The notes beneath the pieces are model-generated. The model saw only the letters and a list, made by a program, of their open reading frames with translations, was not told where the DNA came from and made no database searches. 64,000 bases of DNA from IMG/VR virus record IMGVR_UViG_3300021371_000007, positions 17,947 through 81,946 of that record; one strand, given 5' to 3'. This stretch comes from a virus. The position numbers and the translations under genes were made by a program. Shown here piece by piece: positions 26,086 to 35,780 of the stretch (position 1 is the stretch's first letter; the number at the start of each line of letters is the position of its first letter).

Positions 26086-27216
26086 TTATAAACTAAATCC
26101 TTCGAAGGATTTATCGCTAACATCTTTTTTTGTACCGCCAATAACGTAGCTAGAAATTTCAGTTTCTTGAGGAGCCACTTGAACTTCTGCCCCGCTTATC
26201 CATTTTTGAGTCCAAGGAAGAGGGTTAGCTCTAGGAACACTAAAGTCAGGTTTTACACCTGCAGCTACTAGTCTTTTATGAGTTATCCACTCTACATAGT
26301 CACTCAGTAATTTAGCATTTAAACCGATCATAGAGCCATCTTTAAATAAGTACTCTGCCCATTGTTTTTCTTGCTCCATAGCTTCTGTAAACATACTTCT
26401 AACAGTACTTTCACACTCTGGAATAATAGTAGCATAATCAGGATCATCTTTAGGTAATAACTTAATCATTTGCTGTGTAGATGCAAGATGTAAGTTTTCG
26501 TCGCGGGCAATTAACTTAATAATCTTAGCATTACCTTCCATCTTCTTTAATTCGGCAAATGCCCAACTACATGCAAAGCTTACATAAAAACGAACACCCT
26601 CTAAAATATTAACACTAGCTATACAAAGATACAATAATTTTTTAAGCTCATACATATCAACTATATACTTTTCACCGTTAATTGTGTGGGTTCCTTCACC
26701 AAACAATTGATATAATTTGCTTAATTTTAAAAGTTCATCATAGTACTTAGTAATGTCAGAGGCGCAGTCTGTTATTTCGGTGACGTTCATCATTTCATCA
26801 AATATAACACTAGGATTAGTATAAATATTTCTAATAATATGAGTATAGCTACGAGAGTGAATAGACTCACTAAAAGTCCAAGTTAAAATCCAATTTTCTA
26901 ATTCTGGAAGCCCTACTATACCCCCAAAAGCTTCTACAGGGGCTCTTCCTTGAACAGAGTCTAGTAAGATTTGACGTTTTAAGTTCGCAGTAAAAATATG
27001 CTGCTCGTGTTCTGTTAAACCTCTAAAATCTTTACTATCTTTAGTTACGTCTATTTCTTCTGGTCGCCAAAAGAAACCTAACTGTTTGTCTGTAAGCTTG
27101 TCAAATTGTTTATACTTTAAAGTATCATACCTCTGAATGTCTACTCCTCCTTCTGGATCTAAAAACATTAAAGAGGTTAAGTGCTTATTTCTACTATTTT
27201 CATTTAATACTGACAT
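26086..27216 (-). CDS. nrdB: Ribonucleotide reductase class Ia, beta subunit
   Basis: 376 residues from the ATG at 27216 (AAAGGAAAA upstream). Close to E. coli NrdB throughout: RYDTLKYKQFDKL, QLGFFWRPEE, SESIHSRSYTHIIRNI with the radical tyrosine in SRSY, LIARDENLHL and MEGNAKII for the di-iron site, and the C-terminal tail (FEGFSL) that docks on NrdA. It holds the di-iron/tyrosyl radical needed for reduction of ribonucleotides. It follows nrdA by 11 bases. Confidence 0.97.
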   Translation of the reverse strand: MSVLNENSRNKHLTSLMFLDPEGGVDIQRYDTLKYKQFDKLTDKQLGFFWRPEEIDVTKDSKDFRGLTEHEQHIFTANLKRQILLDSVQGRAPVEAFGGIVGLPELENWILTWTFSESIHSRSYTHIIRNIYTNPSVIFDEMMNVTEITDCASDITKYYDELLKLSKLYQLFGEGTHTINGEKYIVDMYELKKLLYLCIASVNILEGVRFYVSFACSWAFAELKKMEGNAKIIKLIARDENLHLASTQQMIKLLPKDDPDYATIIPECESTVRSMFTEAMEQEKQWAEYLFKDGSMIGLNAKLLSDYVEWITHKRLVAAGVKPDFSVPRANPLPWTQKWISGAEVQVAPQETEISSYVIGGTKKDVSDKSFEGFSL

Positions 27217-27227
27217 AATTTTTTCCT

Positions 27228-29543
27228 TTATAATACACAACTTTCACAATAGTCATCATACTCTTCATCTGAGTCAAAACTATCTCTGTCTAATTCTTCT
27301 TTATCTTCTAAGCTATTTAAGTCTAGTTCGCCTTGACCATCATAGGTATTAAAGTAATATAATTGTTTACCTCCATACTTATAAAACATTAATAAGTGTT
27401 GTAACATTAAACTCATAGGTATTTTTTCTTCTTCAAAATACTGAGGGTTATAGCTTGTATTAACACTAATACCTTGATCAATATATTTTTGTAGTACAGC
27501 CATAATCTTAATATATCCTTCTGGAGAACGTTGGTTCCATAATAAATCATATTTATTTTTTAGCTTGTGTATTCCAGGAACTACTTGTTTTAATACTCCA
27601 TGTTTAGATTGCTTAATACTTACTAAGCTTCTAGGAGGTTCAATACCATTAGTACTATTACTTATCTGAGCACTAGTTTCTGCGGGCATAAGAGCCATTA
27701 GCGTTGAGTTACGGATACCTGTTGTTTTTAGTTGTTCACGTAGTCCTGACCAATCCATACGTTCTATGTGTGGGACTAGCTCGTCTACGTCTTTCTTGTA
27801 TGTTTGATTAGGGGTAATACCATGTCCATATTTTGTTTCCATAACTCCTGGGCATGCACCTTTATCAACGGCTAAATCTGCACTTGCTTTAATTAAGTAA
27901 TAACTCCATGCTTCTGCCCACTCATCTATAAGAGATAATCCTTGCTCATCTATATCTTGATAATTAAGATTATTTTTAGCTAACCAATACGCAAAATTAA
28001 TAATACCAACGCCTAAAGGTCTTCTTTTTTCTGTAGATAACTGTGCTGCACGTAAAGGGTAATCTTGATAGCTTAGTAGGGCGTCTAAACCTCTTATGGC
28101 TAAAGCCCCTACTCTCTCAAAGTCTTCTTTACATTTTACATTACCCCAATTAACAGCACTTAAAGTACATAGGCTTATCTCTCCTTCTTCATCGAATATA
28201 TCTTTTAAAGGCTTGGTAGGTAAGTCTATCTCTGCACATAAATTAGACTGATGAATAGGAGCTACTTTCTCATCAAAACTAGAATGTGTATTAGCATGGT
28301 CCACATTTTGTAAGTATATACGTCCTGTATTTTTACGTTCTTCCATAAATGAAGAAAATAAGTCAATAGCACTTACAGTTTTCTTTCGTAGCTTTGTATT
28401 TTTTTCTGCTCCCTCATACATTATTTTAAAAGTATCAGGATCGTTAAAGAATGAGTCATACAACCCTGGAACATCGCTAGGAGAAAATAGAGTTATATCT
28501 CCTCCAGTAATTAAGCGTTCGTAAAACAACTTATTAAATTGTACGCCATAATCCATATGTCTTACACGATTTTCTTCTGTGCCTTTGTTATTTTTTAGTA
28601 CGAGTAAGTCTTCAACCTCTAAGTGCCAAATTGGGTAATATAAAGTTGCTGCTCCATTTCTAACACCGCCTTGAGAACAGCTCCTTGTAGCTGCTTGAAA
28701 CATCTTATAAAAAGGAATTACCCCTGTGTGATAGGCATCTCCTTTACGTATGGGAGAACCGATAGACCTAATTCTTCCTGCTCCAATACCAATACCTGCT
28801 TTTTGACTGACGTACTTAACAATACTAGAACTAGTAGCATTAATACTGTCAAGACTATCATCAGCTTCAATAAGTACACAAGAAGAGAATTGTCGTTGTG
28901 GAGTACGCAGACCCGCCATGATAGGAGTAGGCAAGCTAAGCTCATGTAAACTAATAGCATCATAGTAATCTTTTACCCATTTTAATCTAGTTTCTTTAGG
29001 ATAGTTAGCAAATAGTGTCATAGATATTAACATATAGGCTACCTGAGGAGTTTCATATATAATCTCTTCAACTCTATTTTGTACTAAATATTTACCTCTA
29101 AATTGCTCCATAGCAACATAAGTTAATTTATCATCTCGTACATGTTTGATATATTTATTAATAGTTGAAAATTCTTTTTTAGAGTAAGTTTCTATAAGCT
29201 CACGATCATAAAACCCTAATTTTACATTTTTTTCTACTATAGAATACAGATCAGGAGGATCAAACTGCCCATATACCTCTTTACGAAGGTTGTAGTTTAT
29301 TAGTCTTCCTGCAACCCATTGATAATTAGGAGTTTGCTCTGAGATTAAGTCTGCGGCACTTTTTATAAGTGTTTCTTGTACGTCTGATGTTTTAATACCA
29401 TCAAAAAACTGTATTTTACTTTTAATCTCTACCTCACTAGGGCTTACTCCTGCTATACCCTCACAAGCTAAAAAAACTACCTTATGTAGTTTTTCAATGT
29501 TTAGATCTTCTTTTTTACCTGTTCTTTTTATAACTTGTATCAT
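27228..29543 (-). CDS. nrdA: Ribonucleotide reductase class Ia, alpha subunit
   Basis: 771 residues. An N-terminal ATP-cone (residues 1-90, VIKRTGKKEDLNIEKLHKVV) suggests allosteric activity control. Catalytic parts: SSCVLIEADDSLDSI (first redox Cys), SNLCAEIDLP (N-x-C-x-E triad), the second redox Cys region, MALMPAETSAQISNSTNGIEPPRS, and QLYYFNTYD with the tandem tyrosines. The C-terminus carries CESC, the swinging dithiol reduced by thioredoxin or glutaredoxin. It makes deoxyribonucleotides with NrdB. It starts behind AAAGGAG. Confidence 0.97.
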   Translation of the reverse strand: MIQVIKRTGKKEDLNIEKLHKVVFLACEGIAGVSPSEVEIKSKIQFFDGIKTSDVQETLIKSAADLISEQTPNYQWVAGRLINYNLRKEVYGQFDPPDLYSIVEKNVKLGFYDRELIETYSKKEFSTINKYIKHVRDDKLTYVAMEQFRGKYLVQNRVEEIIYETPQVAYMLISMTLFANYPKETRLKWVKDYYDAISLHELSLPTPIMAGLRTPQRQFSSCVLIEADDSLDSINATSSSIVKYVSQKAGIGIGAGRIRSIGSPIRKGDAYHTGVIPFYKMFQAATRSCSQGGVRNGAATLYYPIWHLEVEDLLVLKNNKGTEENRVRHMDYGVQFNKLFYERLITGGDITLFSPSDVPGLYDSFFNDPDTFKIMYEGAEKNTKLRKKTVSAIDLFSSFMEERKNTGRIYLQNVDHANTHSSFDEKVAPIHQSNLCAEIDLPTKPLKDIFDEEGEISLCTLSAVNWGNVKCKEDFERVGALAIRGLDALLSYQDYPLRAAQLSTEKRRPLGVGIINFAYWLAKNNLNYQDIDEQGLSLIDEWAEAWSYYLIKASADLAVDKGACPGVMETKYGHGITPNQTYKKDVDELVPHIERMDWSGLREQLKTTGIRNSTLMALMPAETSAQISNSTNGIEPPRSLVSIKQSKHGVLKQVVPGIHKLKNKYDLLWNQRSPEGYIKIMAVLQKYIDQGISVNTSYNPQYFEEEKIPMSLMLQHLLMFYKYGGKQLYYFNTYDGQGELDLNSLEDKEELDRDSFDSDEEYDDYCESCVL

Positions 29544-29552
29544 GGCACTCCT

Positions 29553-31376
29553 TTATACTATCCTACTCATATTATTTTCTTTTACTATCTCTATCTTAGG
29601 TATTAGAGGGTGGTTATAGTCGTGACTAATAAGAAAAACATTTAATCCTTCTTCTACAGATAAAACTTCAAATAGCTTTTCTTTTCCTGCCTCGTCTAGT
29701 ACACCTGTTATCTCATCTAAAAATAGTAGATTTAAACTATTACCGCCTATTTTAGAAAGAGTAGATCTTACTGCGAGTAATACGCTTGTTTGTACCCTAC
29801 TAAACTCTCCCCCTGATAAAGACTCTATAGTTACTTCCTTACCTTCATTAATAACAATTACATTCAGTTTTTCTCCTGTTAATCTAAATAGTACTGAAAA
29901 CTGACCGTCAGACAGTATAGATAAATATTTATTAATAGTTTGTTCTAAATCTTTTGCTACATTCTCTAGTTTAAATGCTACAATACCCGAAGAAGAAAAC
30001 GCTTTTTTAAGTATTTGAATATTGTTAACCTTATCTTGAAGATTTAGTATATCATTTCTTAATACTAGCTGTCTAGATAAAAATTTTTCCTTTTCCTCTG
30101 AAAATAGATCTACTTTTGTGTTGTGCACCCTAATATCTTCGTTTATTTTTTCTGTATAATTTTTTTCTGTTTTTTGAATTTTTAAGGTATTTTTTAAAGT
30201 ACTTAATTCTGCTTGTATTTCTCTCTTATCAGGAACCTCAGTAGGAAGAGTCTTATCAATTAGATTAGAAATAGTCTCAAACTTTTCTATATTTTTTTGA
30301 TTTATTTCATATTTTTTAAGTAAAGATTTATACACATCATTTTTAGCGGTTAAAGAAATAAACTTATCTTTATAGTTACTATAAATAATCTTACTATCTT
30401 CTATTTGTTGCTCAAATTTATTTTTTTGTATTATAGATTGAGATATATCTAATTCTTGACCACATGCATAACATTTATCTTCTAAGTCTAGACCTTTTAA
30501 TTTTTTATTAGTATCTTCAACAACTCTTTTAGCATTATTAGCCGTTTCTCTGGCCTCTTGTATTTCTTTATCTAAGTTTGGGTCTTCTGGCTTTTCTAAA
30601 GACACATCAAAATAAATAGATTCTAACTCTTTGATATTTATATTATTCTTGTCTATCTGTCTAGTATCTTTTTCTAGATTAGATAGAGAAGCTTCTAGCT
30701 TAATAATTTCTTCTTCTAAGGAGGGGTCTATATCTATTATCTGTACAAATTCTTTTTTACTTCCTATATTTATATTTGAAATACTAGTTTCTACTGCTTT
30801 TTGTTCGCCTTTAAAAGAAACTAATTTTCGTTCTTCTTCTGTTCCTGTCTTTTTTATCTCTTCTCCAATAGTTAAATATTTTTCTAAACTAAATAGATTT
30901 ATTAAGAACTTTTTTCTGTTAGAGTCTGTAGCTTTTAAAAAGTCTAGTAAGTCTGTTGAGCTTTGATAAGATAACTGAGAAAATACTTCAAAAGTCATAC
31001 CGAATAGAGAGTGTAGTTTCTTATAAGTATCTAGAACTTTATGTTCTGATATATCTTCTTTTCCTTTATATAAAACTACTTTAGTCTGTGCCCCTGATCT
31101 TTTAACATCTAACGCGTACTCTATAGAATCGACAGAAAAAATTAAGTTAGCAGACCAGTTTTTTGAGTTGGAATACTTGTTTAGTATATCCCCCTTTTTA
31201 ATTCCTTTAATATTTTTATTAAAAAGTATTTCTTGTAGTATAAAAGCAATAGAGCTTTTACCGCTACCGTTAGGCGCAGATAATTGAGTTATTTTTTCTT
31301 TATCTAACTGTATAGATATATTTTCTCCATAACTATACATATTACTAAATTTTAAAGTTTTTAGAATAATAGACAT
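29553..31376 (-). CDS. Rad50/SbcC-type recombination ATPase (T4 gp46-like)
   Basis: 607 residues. Walker A APNGSGKSS near residue 40, a CYACG zinc-hook CxxC near residue 300 between two coiled coils, ABC signature LSGGEFSRVQ, Walker B LLFLDEITGVLD and a His-switch ISHDYNH. It works with the Mre11-like nuclease encoded directly upstream (three bases apart) to process DNA ends. In T4 the equivalent gp46/gp47 drives recombination-dependent replication and host DNA breakdown. Short coiled coils make it about half the size of bacterial SbcC. Confidence 0.95.
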   Translation of the reverse strand: MSIILKTLKFSNMYSYGENISIQLDKEKITQLSAPNGSGKSSIAFILQEILFNKNIKGIKKGDILNKYSNSKNWSANLIFSVDSIEYALDVKRSGAQTKVVLYKGKEDISEHKVLDTYKKLHSLFGMTFEVFSQLSYQSSTDLLDFLKATDSNRKKFLINLFSLEKYLTIGEEIKKTGTEEERKLVSFKGEQKAVETSISNINIGSKKEFVQIIDIDPSLEEEIIKLEASLSNLEKDTRQIDKNNINIKELESIYFDVSLEKPEDPNLDKEIQEARETANNAKRVVEDTNKKLKGLDLEDKCYACGQELDISQSIIQKNKFEQQIEDSKIIYSNYKDKFISLTAKNDVYKSLLKKYEINQKNIEKFETISNLIDKTLPTEVPDKREIQAELSTLKNTLKIQKTEKNYTEKINEDIRVHNTKVDLFSEEKEKFLSRQLVLRNDILNLQDKVNNIQILKKAFSSSGIVAFKLENVAKDLEQTINKYLSILSDGQFSVLFRLTGEKLNVIVINEGKEVTIESLSGGEFSRVQTSVLLAVRSTLSKIGGNSLNLLFLDEITGVLDEAGKEKLFEVLSVEEGLNVFLISHDYNHPLIPKIEIVKENNMSRIV

Positions 31377-31379
31377 AAT

Positions 31380-32345
31380 TTATTTTATACCTAACTCTTT
31401 AAATTGATTTATAATAGGTTCTTTATCTTCTATTTTTATATAAGATAAGTACTCTTCTAATTCCTCTACCAAGCTTTTATTTCTAAGATCCAACTTAGAG
31501 TCTTCTGCAGGCTGTATAGCTATTTTTTTATCTATTAAGTCTGAGTTCTCTATCTTAGATACTTCATCTATAGACCCTGTAATTTCATATATTACATGGT
31601 CGTAGTCATGAGGAATTATGTCTTTTTGTTTAGATACTGTTTTTCTAATTAATTTAGGAAGCTTTAAATCAACAAATTCTCGTGAATAGTTTTGAGAATC
31701 TATACAGTTAAATATATCTATACCATATTGCCTTTTAAAATCTCTATCGAAGTGAGTGTTTAAAGGGCTGCCAGGATAGTAAGCATTATAATCTTTATAC
31801 TTATGATTAAAATGTAAGTCTCCTAGTAATATTAAAGGCCAGTCTCTTAACTGTTCAAAATCAAACTCTTCACTTACATGAGGAGGAACTTCTCCTCTTA
31901 TATGTGTTACTAAAATATCATCTTTTACATATTTAGGTATATTACCTATTTGCATTTCCCCATAAGGAAAAAACTGAAACCATTTGTTATGTGACGAATA
32001 TCTAGCATTTTTTGTTACTATTTTTACTTTCGTATTAGTTATAGCATTATCTTGATTAAAGTACTCTAAAAAGGTTTCTCCTTTTTTAGTAGCTTCATGA
32101 TTTCCTGGTATTATAAAAGTATCTATAGTTACTGAGTTAATATAACTAAGAAACAGACAAATCTCATCGGGTTCAGGTTTTTTATCAAAAACATCTCCTG
32201 CTATAATATGAATGTCACAAGAAGATTCAAGCTCACGCAACTTTTGAAACATGAGCTTAAATCTATTTTCTTGCCAAGCATATGGCACTTTCTTTTTTCT
32301 TAATAGTATATGCCAGTCTGCGCTGGAAAGAATTTTAACCGCCAT
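31380..32345 (-). CDS. Mre11/SbcD-type nuclease (T4 gp47-like)
   Basis: 321 residues of the calcineurin-like phosphoesterase family. Metal ligands in order: SSADWH, AGDVFD, PGNHEAT, THIRGE, LLGDLHFNH. It should be the nuclease partner of the Rad50-like protein downstream. It overlaps the upstream glycosyltransferase-like gene by 11 bases. The C-terminal 80 residues carry no motif and probably bind the Rad50 coiled-coil base. Confidence 0.94.
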   Translation of the reverse strand: MAVKILSSADWHILLRKKKVPYAWQENRFKLMFQKLRELESSCDIHIIAGDVFDKKPEPDEICLFLSYINSVTIDTFIIPGNHEATKKGETFLEYFNQDNAITNTKVKIVTKNARYSSHNKWFQFFPYGEMQIGNIPKYVKDDILVTHIRGEVPPHVSEEFDFEQLRDWPLILLGDLHFNHKYKDYNAYYPGSPLNTHFDRDFKRQYGIDIFNCIDSQNYSREFVDLKLPKLIRKTVSKQKDIIPHDYDHVIYEITGSIDEVSKIENSDLIDKKIAIQPAEDSKLDLRNKSLVEELEEYLSYIKIEDKEPIINQFKELGIK

Positions 32346-33348
32346 AATTAAATATTTTGTTTAAGTTTCCTTGAAAAGTAAAAGAACCAACATGATTAAG
32401 TTTAGTATTAGGATCTACCCATATTTTACCACCTAAAGCTTGCCATCTTCTACAGAAAGTATAGTCCTCAGATAAATATCTATTATCTTTAGGATCGTGT
32501 ATTGTATCAAATAGAGAGTAGCAATACTTATTAAACTTTGGATCTATAGAGCTATCATTCTTATAAAATAAGTCTGGATACGCTTCAAACATCGCTTTAA
32601 CTACTTCTTTTTTTACTATAAAGAATCCTGTAGAAGCATCTAATACTTCTACGGCACCGTCTGAACTCGCTACTTTTTTAGTTTCTCTATTTTCAAACTT
32701 TAAATTTATAGCATACTCAGCACCAAAAGTTGCAGGGTCTTCTTCTTTTCTTTCTACTGCTCTACTAACTCCTGCCCAATCTACTGTTTTCTTTGGGTAT
32801 GCAGCAGCAGTTATATTTTTATTCATGGCTAACATTCTTAATACTGAGTCAGCCTCGAATTCTATATCAGCATCAATAAACATTAAATGGGTAGCTGATT
32901 CATCTGCCATAAACATAGCTGTTAATATGTTTCTAGCTCTAGTTACTAAGCTTTCATTTCTTAAGGTTGTAATTCTAAAATTAATACCATTTTGAATCAT
33001 AGCTTGAGACAGCTTAAACATACTTAAAAAATATTGATCTGTAACCATCCCCCCATAACAAGGAGTAGCAAAGAATATATTCATTTTTTTAAGCTCTTCA
33101 GAGTCTAACTTTACTTGTTGAGGGCCTACTTGATTAAAATACGCTTTTCCATCTTCAGGTATTTTTACGCCCTCTAAAGAGGGATTTCCTATTCCTTTAG
33201 GAGTAGATAGTTCTTTAAAAGCTTTAGTATCAATAGATATTTCTGATTGAGCTGCTTTAGGTTTGTTATTAGCCTCAGAAGAAGTTTTAGGGGAGCTGGA
33301 AGGCTCCCCTTTACTACCTGAGTACTCAGATAATTTTTTCTTAGTCAT
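32335..33348 (-). CDS. GT-A type glycosyltransferase-like protein
   Basis: 337 residues. A low-complexity Ser/Lys/Pro-rich N-terminus (about 85 residues) precedes a glycosyltransferase A fold: FFATPCYGGMVTDQYF, ESLVTRARNIL, then THLMFIDADIEFE with the DxD-type metal motif, AYPKK, DASTGFFIVKK and YLSEDYTFCRRW. The target could be DNA bases, phage protein or host glycan. Its location, between SSB and Mre11 in the replication block and away from the sugar genes, hints at DNA or protein modification rather than surface glycan, but this is inference. Confidence 0.8.
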   Translation of the reverse strand: MTKKKLSEYSGSKGEPSSSPKTSSEANNKPKAAQSEISIDTKAFKELSTPKGIGNPSLEGVKIPEDGKAYFNQVGPQQVKLDSEELKKMNIFFATPCYGGMVTDQYFLSMFKLSQAMIQNGINFRITTLRNESLVTRARNILTAMFMADESATHLMFIDADIEFEADSVLRMLAMNKNITAAAYPKKTVDWAGVSRAVERKEEDPATFGAEYAINLKFENRETKKVASSDGAVEVLDASTGFFIVKKEVVKAMFEAYPDLFYKNDSSIDPKFNKYCYSLFDTIHDPKDNRYLSEDYTFCRRWQALGGKIWVDPNTKLNHVGSFTFQGNLNKIFNYGG

Positions 33349-34016
33349 TAAATATCTTCCATTCTTTCATCATCATCTACTCTTAAATCAGCAGCTACTG
33401 CTTCTGAAAAGTAGGCGGTATTGCGAAGTAAAAATTCTTTTTGAGCTTCATATGTTGGACGTTTAAATATCTTCTCTAGCTCAAAAAGTTCAGCATTTTT
33501 TTCTTCATCTGTAAGAGGTACAGTTCTTCTAGAAGGGATACAAGTATATTTTACATTCATAACTTGTGGTCCAGTCTTTTCTTTCTTGATAGTAATATCG
33601 TATCCTTCTTCTGTATCTGAAGGATTACCGTACTCTGGGTTCATAGCATAGTCTAAGATTTGTCTATATATAGTAGGCTTAAGATCAAATAATTTAATAG
33701 ACCCGTCTTTTCTATCTACTGCATTACACACATAAGAAAATACAGGTTTATCTTGATAGATGTCAGGATCAATTTCTTTTACAGGATCAATACCTTCCTG
33801 TTCTTGGAAAGTTTCGTTTTCTCTTACGAAACTTAGACATTCAATAGGGGTTCTTTTTCCTTCGTTATTGGTTACCCAATAAACAAAACGAGGCATTACA
33901 TCCCCAATTAATCTAATCTTATTTTCTCCTTCTGTGAGCTTAATACGCTCAATATTTCTATTCCCACCACTATTATTTGCGGGTTGTACTTTTAAGTTTG
34001 TCCATTGTAAGGCCAT
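33348..34016 (-). CDS. Single-stranded DNA-binding protein (phage gp32-like)
   Basis: 222 residues. The block IRLIGDVMPRFVYWVTNNEG, Cys/Tyr-rich CNAVDRKDGSIKLFDLK, DYAMNPEYGNP and the conserved GYDITIKKEKTGPQ are typical of a phage SSB family built on an OB fold. The acidic tail DDDERMEDI resembles SSB tails that recruit partner proteins. It joins the next gene as TAATG. It would coat ssDNA for the phage polymerase, UvsW-type helicase and Rad50/Mre11. A strong promoter 430 bases upstream could boost its level. Confidence 0.82.
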   Translation of the reverse strand: MALQWTNLKVQPANNSGGNRNIERIKLTEGENKIRLIGDVMPRFVYWVTNNEGKRTPIECLSFVRENETFQEQEGIDPVKEIDPDIYQDKPVFSYVCNAVDRKDGSIKLFDLKPTIYRQILDYAMNPEYGNPSDTEEGYDITIKKEKTGPQVMNVKYTCIPSRRTVPLTDEEKNAELFELEKIFKRPTYEAQKEFLLRNTAYFSEAVAADLRVDDDERMEDI

Positions 34017-34017
34017 A

Positions 34018-34455
34018 TTATTTCTCCAATATAAGTTTTATTTTCCGATCAGAATGATTTATAAGAGGATTTTTATGATATTTTGTATCTACAAAGTAAT
34101 CAGGTAAAAATCTATTTTTATTATCTAAACTTCTCTGACCAAGGATATGTAAGTAATCGCTTTTGATATTACTAGGAAGAGAATAGTGTAGCCATGAACC
34201 GTTTGTCATATAACACTGAGGCTCTTCTATTGTAAATCTAGAGACGATTTTATCAGGATATTTATCAAAATATCCTTTAGTAATAAGAAATTGTGGAAAG
34301 TTATCTATTTTTAACTTTTCTTTTAGGTTATAAAAGTTATTAGATATTATTTTATTAGGTCCTATAGCTAAAGCAAAGGTTAATAAAATTTCTGCGTCTT
34401 TGATATTTTTAGCAGCTTTTTTTATTTCTAATATATTTAATAGTATACGCTTCAT
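34018..34455 (-). CDS. Unknown protein
   Basis: 145 residues from the ATG at 34455, which has GCAGGT upstream; an in-frame TTG at 34470 lacks a site. Leu/Ile/Lys-rich N-terminus, then Tyr/Asn-rich sequence (NGSWLHYSLPSN). No motif was recognised. It sits between the helicase and SSB genes. The start region contains an excellent minus-strand promoter, which raises the possibility that the 5' part of this gene doubles as control DNA. Confidence 0.62.
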   Translation of the reverse strand: MKRILLNILEIKKAAKNIKDAEILLTFALAIGPNKIISNNFYNLKEKLKIDNFPQFLITKGYFDKYPDKIVSRFTIEEPQCYMTNGSWLHYSLPSNIKSDYLHILGQRSLDNKNRFLPDYFVDTKYHKNPLINHSDRKIKLILEK

Positions 34456-34470
34456 GAGACCTGCTGTCAA
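34442..34470 (-). promoter_or_regulatory. Strong sigma70-like promoter inside gene start
   Basis: TTGACA (34470-34465), 17-base spacer, TATACT (34447-34442) on the minus strand: the best consensus match in the window. It overlaps the first codons of the 145-residue gene, so transcripts would start inside it and serve the SSB gene downstream. Confidence 0.6.
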
Positions 34471-34472
34471 TA

Positions 34473-35780
34473 TTAATTTGAATTTATATGAAATTGTTGC
34501 TTATCATACCATTGTAATCTTTTTTCTTGCATGTTTTTTACTATAGGTCCTCGCAACCAAAAGTCTACAATTAGAGGAAATTTCTTTTCTTCGTGTTCTC
34601 TTACTATTCTTCCTATTCTCTGTTCCAGTTTAGCATAGTTATTTTGAGGACAAGTAAAAAATATAGTATCTAACCTATGGCAAGATATTCCTTCATCAAA
34701 TATCTTTGTACTCAATATAGCATTAACAGATTTACCAGCGTTTTCTAGTATAGATTCTCTATCAGAGTTTTTAGTCGCACCTACTAAAAGTCTAGAGCCT
34801 TCTAGTTTTTCATGTATACCGTTTAACATATCAATTCGCTCACTTACTATTAGTATACATCTACCTAATGCTATTTTTCTTCTAGCCGTGTCACATATTA
34901 AATCTATATAGTTGTCATTTCTGGCTAAAGTGTTTAAAGCTAGTGCCCAGTCTCTAGCAGGGTTTCTTATTCTAAAATTAATATCTGTACGTACAACCTC
35001 TACTGACGGCGTAAGCCGTGCTTTGTCTACTGCAGTTATTCTATTAGGACCAAAATAGTCAGATAGGACTATGTGCATACCATCTTTTCTAGTTGGGGTA
35101 GCAGATAACGCTATTTTAGTTCTAGCACTTAAACCATTAACTACTCTACTAAACATTTCAGCGGGGCATAAATGTGCTTCATCTACTAGTACTACTTCAA
35201 AATTATTTTTTAGCGTATCTAAGTGATTTATAAGAGTCTTATATATAGCTACTGTAATATCTTTTACTTGTAACTTGCCATCTCCAATAAAGCCTATATC
35301 TTCTCCAGGTATTAGCTCTTTTAAAGAGTCATACCATTGATATGCTAGTAGCTTAGTATGTACTATAATAACAGTAGGCTTAGAGTTATTAGCTATCAAA
35401 TAGCAACCAAGAAAAGTTTTACCCCAACCACAAGGAGCTTTTATAAGACCGTTATACAGTCTTTCATTTTTATATATTTTATTAGCTACTTGTTGTTGTT
35501 CTGTTTTTAAAATACCTTTAAACTTCCAATTTCTTCTGTTAAAAAGAGGTCTATTGTCTACGACATTTTTAAAATCTATTTTGTAGAAAGACCCTGAAGG
35601 TATAGAATGAACATCTTCTCCCTCTTCAGGAAACTGAAAAGTAGTAGCAAATTCATCACCTATTTTATAATGAAAATGATCATAAAATATATCATCCACA
35701 TCTTGTTCTAAATCTTCTTTTTTGAAATAGATTTTATCTGAGATTGTAGCATTTTTTAAGACAAATTTAGTATAGCTCAT
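34473..35780 (-). CDS. SF2 helicase, UvsW/XPB-like
   Basis: 435 residues. Helicase motifs: APCGWGKT (I), VIIVHTKLL (Ia), LVDEAHL (II, DEAH), LSATPTR (III), LSTKIFDEGISC (V) and EQRIGRIVREH (VI). The order and spacing are those of UvsW/ComFA/XPB-type enzymes. T4 UvsW unwinds branched DNA and R-loops, switching origin-dependent to recombination-dependent replication. The N-terminal 100 residues should be a DNA-binding domain. It overlaps the upstream gene by four bases (ATGA). Confidence 0.92.
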   Translation of the reverse strand: MSYTKFVLKNATISDKIYFKKEDLEQDVDDIFYDHFHYKIGDEFATTFQFPEEGEDVHSIPSGSFYKIDFKNVVDNRPLFNRRNWKFKGILKTEQQQVANKIYKNERLYNGLIKAPCGWGKTFLGCYLIANNSKPTVIIVHTKLLAYQWYDSLKELIPGEDIGFIGDGKLQVKDITVAIYKTLINHLDTLKNNFEVVLVDEAHLCPAEMFSRVVNGLSARTKIALSATPTRKDGMHIVLSDYFGPNRITAVDKARLTPSVEVVRTDINFRIRNPARDWALALNTLARNDNYIDLICDTARRKIALGRCILIVSERIDMLNGIHEKLEGSRLLVGATKNSDRESILENAGKSVNAILSTKIFDEGISCHRLDTIFFTCPQNNYAKLEQRIGRIVREHEEKKFPLIVDFWLRGPIVKNMQEKRLQWYDKQQFHINSN

